Assembly (NCBI RefSeq): GCF_001577835.2
Contig: NC_029519.1
Location: forward strand, 76,951,617 to 77,015,616
Length of the DNA: 64,000 nt
Reading direction: 5' to 3'
DNA from: Coturnix japonica
Taxonomy: Eukaryota; Chordata; Aves; Galliformes; Phasianidae
The notes below the pieces were generated by a model. The model was not told where the DNA came from, made no database searches, and worked only from the letters and a program-made list of their open reading frames with translations. The translations under genes were made by a program, and so were the position numbers. Of this stretch, positions 26,384 to 39,900 are shown one piece after another; the stretch's first letter is position 1, and each line of letters begins with the position of its first letter.

Positions 26384-27599
26384 CCCTGTTATCTATGAGA
26401 AAATACACTAAAAAACTCTAAGCTTGACTCAACTTCTACTACAGTTCTTACTATAACTCTCTTTTCCCCATTTACTTGTGCCTGGCCTTTCCCTACATTT
26501 TAATCCTTGAATCCCATAGACTAAATTATAGGTTTCTTGGAAAACACTGAATTTTTGCCTATACATTTTCTTCTAAGGTTTCCTTACACTAAATTCTTCA
26601 GTCTGATGCTGTATTGATGTTTGTTAAATGTTGATTACTCAGTAACTGTAACATGACTGTCTAATGAACTCGGTGGTATTACCATTTCACTTCTGACAGT
26701 TCAGTTGAATATTTCTGTTTGCTTCAGTTCAGCTTGTTTCTGTACAACCACCTGAGTAACTCCAGTATCATGCAGCCATGAGTCAAAAGCTGTGGTTTAA
26801 AATTCAAATCATTAGCTTCACAAAGCAGCATTAGTGTAAGAACAGGATAAGATAGCATGATCCACCTCCCCACCTGGTTAATGTGTAAAGAGACAATCTT
26901 TAAGAAGGCTTTCTGCAGAGCACTCTGAGAGAAGGGAGCTGCATTTTGTCTTCCTGCTCTTTTTCAATTCCTTTTCTAGTCAAAAAGCTGCAAGCTGAGA
27001 TACCTCTTGAGAAATTACTGCTCTAAAGGCAGTGCCTTCTTTCTTTTTCCTATATTCCTTCTCACCTTTTGTTTTCATTAGCAAGGAATGACCTTGTCCT
27101 TTAAGTAGGTTTACTTTCATAGTATGAAACTGCATGTGAGAATCTCTATAGTTACAAATTAGAGGCAAAAAACAATGCTCTAAAGAAAAAAACAATTAAA
27201 ATAAAATCTTATAATAAAATCTTTATAAAATCTTATAAATCTACTCTCTGACATGTGTCCTATATTTAAAATTTCCCATATCTCAGAAACTGTGACTTGA
27301 AATGACAAATATGTGTAATTAAAATTGGTTTTATAGAGTGCCCATTTACAATATATCTTGTAATAAAATGTTTGGTTTTGGGAAAGAAGAAACACGAATT
27401 ACAGCTATATGGTATGTGAATTTGAAGAAGAAAGCTTAACAACAGGGTCAGACTTTGGCTGATATTTAGTGTAAGGCTCCTAAATACACCCCGACACTAA
27501 ATATAAATCATCTCACTTAAAATGCAACTTTAAATGCTTTTAAACCAAGGGCAAGCACCATGTCAGAACTCACTCAGCAGACTTTTTAAGGTTCCTATG

Positions 27600-27928
27600 C
27601 TGTCTGTGAGGAGCGCTCATGGCGAAGCTCCCACACAGAGCCCCACTGAGGCTCTGTCACCTGTGGAAAGAAGAAGCCTCACAGACAGGGTGGGCACCCT
27701 CTCAGGTTTGGTGGCAAGTGGCTGTAAAGACCCCATTATTTTTGGAGTGAGGGTTAAATCCTTCTTCCCCCTGCTCTCCACAGAGGGTGGAGAAGGGTTA
27801 AAGTCATCTCCCAGCTCAGGGCTCGAGACAGGCAGATGTGACAGAGGCAGGCCTGTAGACCGCATGCAGCAGGGTGGGTGCCTGCCTCACCTTCAGGCTC
27901 CCTCCGGCCTCTCCTGCCTCTCCACCCC
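27600..27928 (+). promoter_or_regulatory. Presumed RNF212 promoter and 5' UTR region
   Basis: This stretch is clearly richer in G and C than its surroundings and directly precedes the RNF212 start codon. TMED11 ends only 1.6 kb upstream, so the RNF212 promoter must fall in this gap unless the two genes share transcripts. No TATA box at a convincing position and no dense CpG island were seen. An open frame covers the stretch in phase with RNF212, but RNF212 homology begins only at 27929, so it is read as untranslated. Confidence 0.4.
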
Positions 27929-30900
27929 ATGGCCATTCGAGTATTTTGCAACTCCTGCTTCTGTGAGCCCCGTAAGTCCTCTCCACGGTTTATCTTCACC
28001 AGCTGTGGCCATGTCATCTGTGAGCTCTGCCTCCAAAAAGGTAATGGCTGCCACAGGCCTGGCCTTCTGCTCCAGGCAGGCAGTGCTGGTGCACACACAT
28101 TTACCTTCCCTATAAGCATTGCCCACTCACTGTGGAAAAAAAACAAAGGTCTTTCATTTTGTTGACCTCCTGTAATTGGTAAACCTTTACAATTGTTGCC
28201 ACTGATTAACTTTAATTTGCAAAAGCAGCCTGTGAAGGCCTCCATATGAATATGGCTGGACTTTGAGAACAAGCCTTAGGCACCTAAACAAAAACTGAGC
28301 CCAGGTGCTTATGATCCATGCCTGCAGTAGAAAAACAAAACAAAATAAATAATAATAATAATAATGACAAAATAAAATAAGAATCTCCTCTGTCTTATTT
28401 TGGTAAGGGCATGCTTCTTCATTAGTGAGAGAACAGTTTGTAAAGCAAAGGACTGGTACTTCCAGGATAGATTTTGCGACTAGTCTAAGGACAGTTTAAA
28501 CCTGAATATTATCAGTGAAATGCTACATAAATTTCAGAAGAGTCAGGGGAATTGTAGGTGATGGTTTGAAGCTCTTATGTCTTACACTCATTTTCTGAGA
28601 CGTATTCTGGGAATCCTGTGATGTTCTCCCATGAGGATCTCTGGAAAAGTTACAAGGGAATAGAGAAGCTCCTTTTTTCAAAAGAAAAAAACAGCAGACA
28701 AACATTAATGTTTTTTCTCTTTGAGGTCTTAATAGATGCCTTACTTTTAGTAAGTGTAGCAGAAAATGTGATACATTTTTGTTTCATAATTAAAAACAAG
28801 TCTTTGCCTAGAAGATTCTGCATTGTTGCTGTAGAGGAGAGAGGATATAAATATAACACTGGCTGATAGAACATGCATCATGGGTTCTCTTTCTATTGTT
28901 ATTATAATTTAGCAAAAAAAAGTCTCTGAGATACTATTTATTTTTCGTGAACTCAATAGTAATGATAATGAAATGTTATCCTCTTTAGAGATGCTTAAGG
29001 ACATTGATCTTTAGAACTCTTAGACAGAGAGCATCTAATAAAATTATCAGATTTATTGCAGTCATATGCATTTACTAGAGGTAGTTGCTAATACATTTGC
29101 AAATAATCAAAGAGACATTTAAAAAGTAATAAAGTTTTAGAAAGGGATTTAAAAGGTGATTAATTTTTTCACAGAAAAGAACATGGAGAAATTACTAATT
29201 CTTTGAAGTTAAGGTTTCATATATTTTATCTAGAGAGCAAGACTAAACCTGAAACTGAACAGTCATATATCTGGTTGGTTCTAATTCATTGGTGCACTTA
29301 TGCATGCACTTAATTAAACCAGGCAAGTAGTCCTGTTTAAATCAAAGGGACTAAAAGTCACCTGCATTCAGTGACACTAATGATATTCATAAAATCATTT
29401 ACATGAATACTTATTTGCAGGATTAAGACCTGATGACATTCACATGCAATTGTGTGTACAGTGTTGCAGACTCGAAGTCTTTATTCTTGTTTATTTGAAT
29501 TTCTTATATAGCCTTCACATTCCTTCTGAAAGTTCAAAATACAAGTTTAGGCAACAAATTATATTAAAATTGTATACAATATCTATTCCATTTGATGTAT
29601 ATTTTAAGTGTGTCTTTACCTTACAGGCAAAAAAGATGAATGTTTGATCTGCAGAACTCCTTGTCGTACAGTATTCCTTTCAAAAGAGGTAAATGGAGCT
29701 TTAGAACTATTATATCACATTAATCCTTGGTTTGTTTAACAGCTAAATTATTTGCATTACAAAATACTCCCTTCTGTTTGCCAACTGTGACATGAATAAC
29801 TATTGATGGTAGCTTGGTAGCCTTGAATTCTTTTGCACTATACTGCTTTTAGTTTTACAGATATTCAAAGAAAAGTTTATGTAGACTTTTTAGGTGCCCT
29901 GATTCTATCACGCTGTAAATCAGGCATTTTCAAGAAATGTGACTGGCTACTTTGTAACATCAGTGATCTTTCAAAACATGGAAAATACTTGCACATCAAA
30001 GAAAGTGGGCTGTAATGAATTAATCTGTGTCATGGACTCAAGAAAATTTGCATCTGGCCCATCAGTGTTTTTGAGTGTATTGGTCTTTTTCTCCTCATTT
30101 TGTCATAAGCTTTTTTTCCTCATGACCCTGTGATTATTAAATGATATGGACTATTGATGAGAGTTATTCATTAGGCAATGAATAGCTTTTAGTTTTCTTT
30201 CCTAAGCAATCATTAGAAATGTTTAATTTTCCCGTTTCTCCCATGGAACCAGAAGATGTTTCTCCAAGAACCATCTTCTACTTAGCTGATTTCATAAAGG
30301 GGCTTTGAAAATATTTATATTTTCCTAGAGTGACACCTGGCAGAGAGATGAGACTGCCTGGGAAGTGTAGAAGAAAACACTCAAGGCATTCAATACAGTT
30401 AAAACAGCAGTCATATAAAGCTATAAGGCAATAATGCATGTGAACTAGAGGAAAATTTGGGACTAACCAAAAAGAGTTGACCTTAGAGAAAAGCATGATT
30501 TCTCTATATGTGTTTAAAATTGATCTGACACATAAAAACTGAAACCTGAAGAGGACAATGCTACCAAAACATAAACCACTGCAGCAAGAGTCAAATGCCA
30601 ATATGATTAAAAAGAACAATGAACACCACAATCAAATAAACCAGAGAAGAAACTCAGAGGATCTCTAAAGGAGGTGTTTTAATAAACCTTCTTTATCAGC
30701 TTACTAAGATGAAAGTTTTATTATCAATTTCAGTCACAGAATAATTTAGGTTGTTAGAGGACTCTGGAGGTCATCTTGTCCAGACCCTTTCTCTAAACAA
30801 AGCTAAATTCTGTGTTAGATCTGTGTTAAATTGCAGCATTTCAACTTGATAATGTAATTTAAATATACTGAAGGAATTTAAAAAATGCAGTGGTTGTGAT

Positions 30901-33900
30901 ACTAACAGCAAGATTAGATGTTTCATTAGAACCTGCCATTGCTCCGGAGGACAGAAAGGAGGCAAATTACCATATTCTGTAAAAGAAGACATTAATGATG
31001 ATTACTTAGTCTTGATTAAGAACAGATAAAATGATTGGAATGTTAATTAAAGATGCATAGAAAAAAAGTCTTATGGCTCTGTAATTTAGGAACCTGAGTG
31101 GAAATATACCTGGAAACCTTTCTATGCTTGATTCTATGGCATTCCCAATGAGTAGGAAGTCCTGTAAATGTGTTAACACTCCTCATTAAATTGTATATTG
31201 ATGTAATCAACATCCATACATTAAATATTTTTATCTTTACATCAGTGCATGCCAGTCGCATTTTGCTTTCCTCCTATGGTACCCTCTTGCTCTTTCCCAT
31301 AACATAAAATCTCACTGTTCATTATTTCAGAATATCTTGCCAACATCTGCTACTACTCGATGCAACAAGTAAAATGTTTTCTACAGACCTTCATTTAAAA
31401 GAGTTCATAAAACAGCAACAAGGCTTATTTTTATTTCTTTCAGGATCAAACAGAGGCTCAAACTAAAGTTGTCGCTTTGCTAGAACTCCAAATAAATTTC
31501 TAGAGCCGTCCCCTCTAAAGACTTCAAATATATTTTCACTGATACTTCGTCTTGATAGTTTATTATTTACTCTTATGCCTTAGATAGGTTAGACTATACT
31601 ATTGATCTACCAGCTTTTTTCTTTCTCTGTCTGTTCACTTGTTGAATGCTTTGGCTAATGTCAAACAAATTCAAAGTGCAGAAGATCATAGAATCAATCA
31701 CAGAATCACAAGTTTGAAAAGGACCTACAAGATCATCTAGTCCAATTGTCATCCCATTACCGTAGCTACAGCAAACCACTAAACCATATTTTGTATCTAT
31801 ACAAATACCTTTTATTTCCCCCCATCTGTTCTTTGAAAATTGGTAGCTGGGGAAAGCAAGGAACATCAGTTTAGTTCCCCTGTTGAGAGAAATGCAAGTT
31901 CATCTTATCAGTAAGCAGAAGTGCATTTGGCAGCCACATGCACAGTGTAACTGTAACTGCAGAGTAACAGTGTGCGCATGCCGGCTCTGCTCATCTGGAT
32001 TGCGATACAGGACATGGCTGTAGCAGATATCAGAACATGGAGAACAAAAGATAAAAATCTGCAGCAATTTGAGGTTTTTGCTCCCAGTTTAAAAGTAGAT
32101 GTTTTATTTATTTATTTAGCCTAGATTTTTCGCTTTGAAAAGCTATTTGCAGTTACGCTAGAAATCACACAAGGTTCTCAGGTGAAGGAACTAGAACTGT
32201 GATTGTTGCCACTAGGTAATATTTTAACATAGTACTATGTTAAACTTTATCACTGGTTAGTGTAATTGTTTTGGGGATATATTTTGTTCGTACTTTCTTA
32301 TGTCCTCTGGAAGTTTTTTCTGCCTTTGTTACAATAAGTATGTGAGCAATGCAGATAGACAAAAGCACAGAGCCTTCTAGATATTTAATATAGACAGTAG
32401 ATAAAAGTGGGCTTGTTTTCAGTTTCTGTATTATTCTACTCATGATCTGTCCATTTTTTATTTATCTGCAATCTACATTATTCAGTTCAAGGAACACTTC
32501 ATAAAATGCTTTGCATAATAGATCTTGCAAGAAAAGTGTACTAACCTTGCTATACTTTATTTTCTTTCTAGACAAGTCCTGAAATTCAGTCACTGTTCAT
32601 GGGAATAGACACACTGTGCAAGAAATATTCAAAAGAAATAACACAGGTGAATCACCCTTAAAACTTTGTAATTGTATAAAATAATTAGAAACTTTTACTG
32701 CTCTTTTTGAAAGCAGGAAAAATACATGAATGAATGCCTTGTGTTGTTTGACTGTTACTCTCCTTGTTTCTTTAATTTCACAGTTTTAAAGTTCTTAAGA
32801 AAGCATAAATTGTTTATCATGTCCTTTGCTTATGTTTTCAAACTCTCTTTGCAGACCACTAGTTCTGATTATTTCAATGATGTAAAATCACTTTCAATGC
32901 CATGAAATGAAAAATTAAATCTTCCAGAATCTTCAACAGGCCCAGATAATGTACATTAATTTTAGTAATATGCAGTTACACAGTAAAAACCTAGGCTGGC
33001 AACAGATTTGAACTGAATGTTGCCTTGTTTTATAACTTTTTTCTTTAGCAGAGTAAGCTTCTTTAGAAAACATCCCTGATCTCAAAAGCTAGATTTATTA
33101 AAATAAGAACAATATAATTACTAAAAAGTGCTAAAAGAACCCCATACTCTGGTCTGACTGGACCCCTTCCTTCAGTCTCAGTTTCTGCTCCATGAACTTC
33201 TATTACTTTTTAGGTTAAGCAAATATATTTTAGCTCCCACTGCCTTCTCATCTTCTCCATCTCTTTGAGGCTTCTCCTATTTGTCTCTTAAGGAACATTT
33301 CATTGGCAGCTTCAGCCACTCTAGGTTATACTGTAAAAGTCATGCATACTCCCTGCACTGACCTGCAACTTCCATTGTTTGTTTTGTGCCAGTACACGTT
33401 TGATCTTGTAGTGAGCTTACTGATCCAGTAGAAAATTAATAAAGGGAAGATTAATGAAGGGAAAAATCAACTGTTCTCTTCATCTTAGAGATCTCCTACT
33501 TAACAACAGAGATTATAGATTTGCTGTACTTCACAAACTTTTCCAAAATTGAGCTTGATCTTTTTCCATAGCAATTCTCTTCCTGAAATGTATGGTTGAC
33601 ACAAGGCAAAAAAGAAGCCTTCCTCTGTCATGTCAGGCACACCGTATAGAATGACAAGTAGTTGTTCTGTAAACTTAACAAATCCAGAGGTCTGTATTAT
33701 CAGTCACATCTGAATGCAAACTTCTGTAATGTGCCAAAGAAAGGAAATGAGGGGGTGTGATCTTGAAAGTTTATGGTGTTAATTTGGTAGTTTGAGATAA
33801 CTTTATAGGAAATAAATGGCCATGTAAAATCTGGAAAACATCAAGAATTGGTCAGAATTTCCACTGTCATCAAAGGACATAATATAAACTTGTTCTGTGT

Positions 33901-36900
33901 TCAAGCAAAACCTTTTATAACCTAGTAATTAATCACAAGAGCAGGTACTTAGGAAAGCATGTGGGAACAAGGCTCCTATGTAGTGATTTGTCTTCAGAAC
34001 AGGCTCCTACTGTCAAGCAGCTTATGGCACAAGGATTTCTCACAGTAGGGATAGTGCCATCGATTTCAAAAGTTTTTCTTCTTGTAATCATCAAGTAGTT
34101 TTCTGCACACTTTGCATCTATCACATAATAGAAGGTCTGCAAGTTGTACATAATGTGATGACTATTTCCTTTTTTTGCACATTTTGTCTTGCTATCTGAT
34201 TTCTTGCTATCATTAGATTTCTTGCATTCTGTGGAAGAGGAAAAGCAACAGCTCCCCTGTACTCTGTGATATTCATTAGTTTTAGACTGCTAGCATACCC
34301 TTTCTTCAGCTATCTCTTTTCCAGCAATGAAGACTCATAATCTATTCAGTCATTCTTTGTATTGCTGCTATTAAATGCCTCTAATTTATCTGAATTGTTT
34401 CCAGAGCTACTATATCCTTTCTGAGAGGTTAAGAAGACTTAGGATACAGTATCATCACACAAGTTGACCCTGAAATAATGCTGCTGCCTATTGTTTTTTA
34501 ACCAAAAATTTGGAGAATGCTCTGAGGTGACCTGATAGCAGCTTTTCAATATCTAAAGAAGAGCTGCAGGAAAGAAGGGGACAGACTATTTAGCAGGGTC
34601 ACTTGTGATAGAACAAGGGGAAATTTTTTCAATCTTAAAGAAGGTTAGATTTATGTAAAAGGTCTTTTACAGTGAAGGTGATGAGGCATCAGAACAGCTT
34701 GCCCAGACATATGGATGCCAGGTCCCTGGAGACTTTTAAGGGTCAGGGGCCCTTGTCAGGCCCTGGACAATTTGATCTGGCAGTGGATATCCCTGCTTGT
34801 TTGTTGCAGAAGAATTGGACTAGGTGGCCTTTAAAACTCCCTTCCAGCTCTAAAGATTCTGTGATTCTATGATCTGACTTTTTTACTTGCCTACTTATTA
34901 GCTTTTAAGAGTTAGGATTTCAATATGAGGAACTCTGATTGTTCCCTTTTAAATGTTTCTTTCATCAGTTCTTCAGGAGACACTTCTCATCTTTTGATAA
35001 GTATCCAATGGAAACCTCCTAGGCTCTTGCATTGTGAATCAAAGTAACAATTTCAGTTACATACTCCACTAGGGGTTTATCTTTGAGTATTTCTTCTTGG
35101 CTGTCTCTCACCATGCATATTTTCTGCAAATTTACTTACTGTTAATACATCAGAAGAAAGATTTATTAGTGAGATTCTGCCTATTGTAATTTGTTCAGCA
35201 AATCCTTGTCCTGCTTAGATTGCATCTCTTTATTTTTAATTGTCATGGTTTATGATCCTCATCTGGACACAGCATGAAGTGCTTACCTGATAGCATGGCT
35301 AACAATTATTTTTTAATTAACAAGATAGTTCTACAAGGCAAGTTATAGTTGCCAGTAAGACACATTACTTTTAATGTTACCATTACTTTTATGTATTTGC
35401 TTAGCACTAATGAATAAGAAACAAGACAGGTAAACTGCCTTCCCAATTCCTCTACCTTATTATTGAACAGTGTAAAAGTACAAATTCAGCAAAGTAAATC
35501 TGCCAGTTCTAGGGTAGGTTGTACTAAATTAATCTTTCTAAGAATTTCTATATCTGAATAACATTTTGGACATGGCATATTTTTTTGGAAGGAGGTTTAA
35601 ACAATTATATGAGGGATATGTTAAATTCTTATTAAAATAGAGAAAAATATGCATTCTTGGGTGAGGTGACATAAATATAATTAGTTGAAGCTTGATATGA
35701 CTGTCTCAAATTTTACTTTTAGATATCAGAATTTCAAGAAAAAAATCGTAAGCATTTGCTAGCATACCAGAGAGAAAAGGTAAATCTAATTGTGATTTTC
35801 TTATTTTTGTTGGTTATATTTATCTGCCTTATTATTCTGCTTACATTTTAGAAAATATATTCACTATTTATTGGAATAATTAGCATTTCTGTCTCAGTCT
35901 CCTTCATGTCTCATCGTCTCCTTTCAGTCCTTACTGGTAGGCCAACACTTCCTTTGTAAGTTCCCGAGGTGTGAAATGACAGAAAAACTCAGTTACATCA
36001 CACAAGTGCACTTTCCTGCCACCTTCCTCTGCCATTCCTCCTTCTTTGTTTCTAGTACATCACCCTTGTCACATGCAACCAACAGCTCTCATGATCTAGA
36101 TACAAGCTTCTTTGTTGCCCTTCGTGTTTCAGAGATACCAGAGTGCAGGTGTGTTATATGTGCTGTGGGCAATTGGTGTTAATATTCCTGGAAGTCTAAC
36201 ACTCATATTCTTCTGGAACCCAGAAATACTGAAAACCAAAAGGCTGTTTAACTTCTTCAAAGCATTTTGGTTTTAAAATGATAAGTTTTAGAGAGAGGCA
36301 GGTATATTGTTCTTGATATCTTTACTGGTCACTCTCTTAATCAAAACTAGCTTCAATTAGGGAAAACAAATAAGAAGTAGTAAAATCCTGCTCCTACATC
36401 CAGATTTTGTCTTTAATATGTTTTGTTAAGTTTCACATCTGTTAAAACATGTAATACCTCCCACAAACAGTGTGATCTTGTAAAGATAAAGGAGGAAATG
36501 TTTTAAAGGAATTTAAAACTTATTGTAAGAAGCATGATAAGTTACAAGAGAAGTTATAATTTATCTTCAAATGAAAATATAAATAGTGTGAAGTAGTGGA
36601 GAATTAAAGTCACACAGGAAATTGAGGATAAAATACATACGCAACATTGAGGCTATTGAACAAATTTCAATGTGCTCCATAAAAATAATATATGATTATG
36701 TAATGAAAAACTCTAAAGATACACATAATAGGGAGCTGACATAATGTTCTTTGAACACTACTGGCTGATAACATTCTTCAATGGAGAATTTTTTGTCATA
36801 TTGATAACACAATCAGAAATACTCTTCACATAAACTTACTACATATAGATACATCCAATAACTGAAAACATTTTGAATCAGGAATGAAAATAATTATGGA

Positions 36901-39900
36901 CTTGGTGTTTTGGAAATACTGTAATTGGTATCTTCCTCTTGTAATCCCATATTAACTGCTCTATTACTTTAGTATAATTAAATTTTAGAATCATGGAATC
37001 ATAGAATCATCTAGTTTGGAGAACACCCATGCCTGAGCAACTGCATATCCTTCTTGTAATGAGAAGCCAAATACTGAACAGCATATTCAAAGTGCATACT
37101 CAACAGTGGCTCAAATAAAGAGTCTAACCTCAGTGTTTCTGAAGCCATCCGCGCTTGGCCAGCTTAGCACACTGCTGATTCGTGTTCAACTGCCTACCAA
37201 CATTCCCAGGTCCTTTTTCTCCAGGCAACTATTCTTCCCCTAGCCGTTACTGCTGCATGGGGCTGTAATTGAACACAGCCCATCTATGCAGCCTATCCAG
37301 TTCCTTCTACAAAGCTTTCCTACCTTCAAGCAGATCAAAACTCCTACCCTAATCTGTTAGAATCCCCACACTTAAAGGGTGTACTCAATCCCCTCATGTA
37401 CCTGGCCAAGCCATGAGCAGCCAGATTCTCTAGGAGAATAACCTAAGACAGTGCAAGCAGATTATCTTGTCAGAGAACGAGATCAGGTTATTCAGACATA
37501 CCTGCCTTTTTTTCAAACTCATTCTGGCTTCTTCTGATCACTCCCATGTGCCCTCTGATAGCACACAAGGTGATCCGCTTCACCAAGTACCATGAGACTG
37601 AGGTCAGACTAACAAGCCTGTAATTCTCCGGATTCTCCTTCCTGCCCTTCTTGTAGATTGGAATAATATTTGTTAACCTCCACTCAACAGGGGCCTCCTT
37701 GGTTACCTGGAAGGGCTGTTAAATTTTTGAAAGTTCCTTAGTGAGTATATATCAGATATGGGAAAGAGAATAGTAGGAGAAAACTGTTTTAGATGACTGT
37801 CTTAGTGTTCATTTATCCAGAATTATATTTCTTAAGAAATGATAATCAAACTAAGTCTGTAGGTGCTAAAAAGTGGTTTATTTTTTTAAGACTGCCTGGG
37901 TAACTGTGTCCATGTAACAGCTACAGACTTGCCCCATTGTATCTAACAGTAAATCTGGAATGGCAGTGGTAATTCAGGATTAAAACCAAAAACACAACCT
38001 TTCAACAGTTTGGAATGCTAGCAGTATAAAAATGAAACTGTATATCATACAAAGACAGCTTGCTTAAATTTTTATGTCACAGAGAGTAAAGCTGGAAGAA
38101 TCTCTGAGGAAAGCAAGACAACAACTACATCAGATACAATGGTAAGAGGTTTAATGCAGAAAAAGGAAATGGTCATTTGTAATCAGATTATGGTAGGTAA
38201 TGTTATATTTCATGTTATAGAAATGGAGGAGCAGTAGTTTTTGCAAAATGAATGGAAAGTGATTTCTGTCATCAGATTTTTTTTATTTTTTTTTTTTTTA
38301 TTTTTTTTTCCCCCATATTATTCAGGCCCATAAGGAAGAAATTGTTTTATTTTTTAATTCAAATCAGTGGTTACACTAAAAATCTTCAAAAACTTCTGAA
38401 AAATACTTTGACGGGCTTGGTCTTCTTTTTAGTCCTTTGTGTATATTTAAAATATTCTACTCCCTATGGATTCCTCTTCTTCAAAGGAATCCTTCTCCAT
38501 CTTGTCATGTTTATGATTATCAGTGAATAAGGATCCTGAATTTGCCTTGATAAGACAGTTCATGAATACAGCAATTTAATAGCAAAACACTGTTTATCTT
38601 TATTACTTTAACCTTTGTGTTCATTTTTCATTTTTAGTATAGATTTCCTTTTGACTCTGACATACAAATAATAGCGTGTTATGCATTCTTACAGTCCTTG
38701 GTGTAATATAACTGAAAGAAAAGCACCATAAAGGAAGCTAGGTTGATTACCATAGTTTGTATATTTTTATCCAGTGCCTCCTTATACTTCTCTGCATATC
38801 ACGTAACTAGCACCGTGGTTATAACAACTACAGAGTTCTTAAATGAATTTTGGATTCTCACAGAACTCTATCAAGACAGTGTGACCTAGGGGATCTCCTC
38901 ATATGCCCAGCAGACATGTTCTTCCTTTGTGCAATTATTGGCAAAAGTATCAGTTTTACATAGCTGCCAACGTTTCCCTTGAAATTTGGATTTTTTAAAG
39001 TTGGGTAAATGTATACATGGAAATGAAGTTTTTTTGGCACAATTGCAGTTCATAATTTGTTATATTTTAATACGTTGTTTGATGAAATTGCCATGTTACT
39101 CCATACAATCTCACCCCATTAAAGATCATAAATTTATACTACTGAGCATGCAGTGACTCATGTAGATGTTATATAGAAAAGATGAACTTAATAGCTGCTC
39201 AAATGTACTAGATATTTTGCTTTCTGGTAAATAGTGTCATGCGAAAACCAGCTATTAATGTATAAAGTACTTTGATACTGACCAGCTAGAAATATGAGAT
39301 AATCAAATAAATCCTTCAGTTTATATCTGTGTTTCTTTTCCACTTTTAGTATGAAACCTCCTCAGCAAGCTACTCAACTGCCATTTGCCAGTACAAGCAG
39401 AAATCCACTTTCCAGTAAGAAGCACTGGCTTAAAATATTAACTGTGAAATGTGTTTCAGTGGGCATAGCAATATTCTAATGTTAAATTTCTTAAATTCTT
39501 TAATAACTTTAGTGCCTTCAAGAAGACCGAATGGATTTTCTTCTTATTCTCTTCAACATAGTAATCCTTCCACTTCTGAAATGTAGGTGCAAATCCTTAA
39601 TTTTAAAATCTAAACAATGACAATGTTGTCATATGTTATACCCAAAACAATGTCTTTTTGAGTGAGTTTAAAATGAGTATCTTTTCTAATTTATTTTGTG
39701 TTTGTTTCTGCAAACTGAGTTAGTACAAAGGAACTGAGGATATCTATCCTAGAGTACATAACAGCTAGTTTTATAGATTGCCTTTGTACTCACTAGATGG
39801 CATGATGCACCTTATACTAGAGATGCTCTGTACAGACAGATTGATTGGTGAGCAATGAGAATTCCGCCTTTCAACTGTAGGGGAATATATAAATGACTCG

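Noticed and set aside
27534-28115. 193-aa open frame around the RNF212 start region
   Set aside because: It is in a different frame from the RNF212 exon, runs through the donor at 28041, and shows no protein-family character; GC-rich local composition explains its length.
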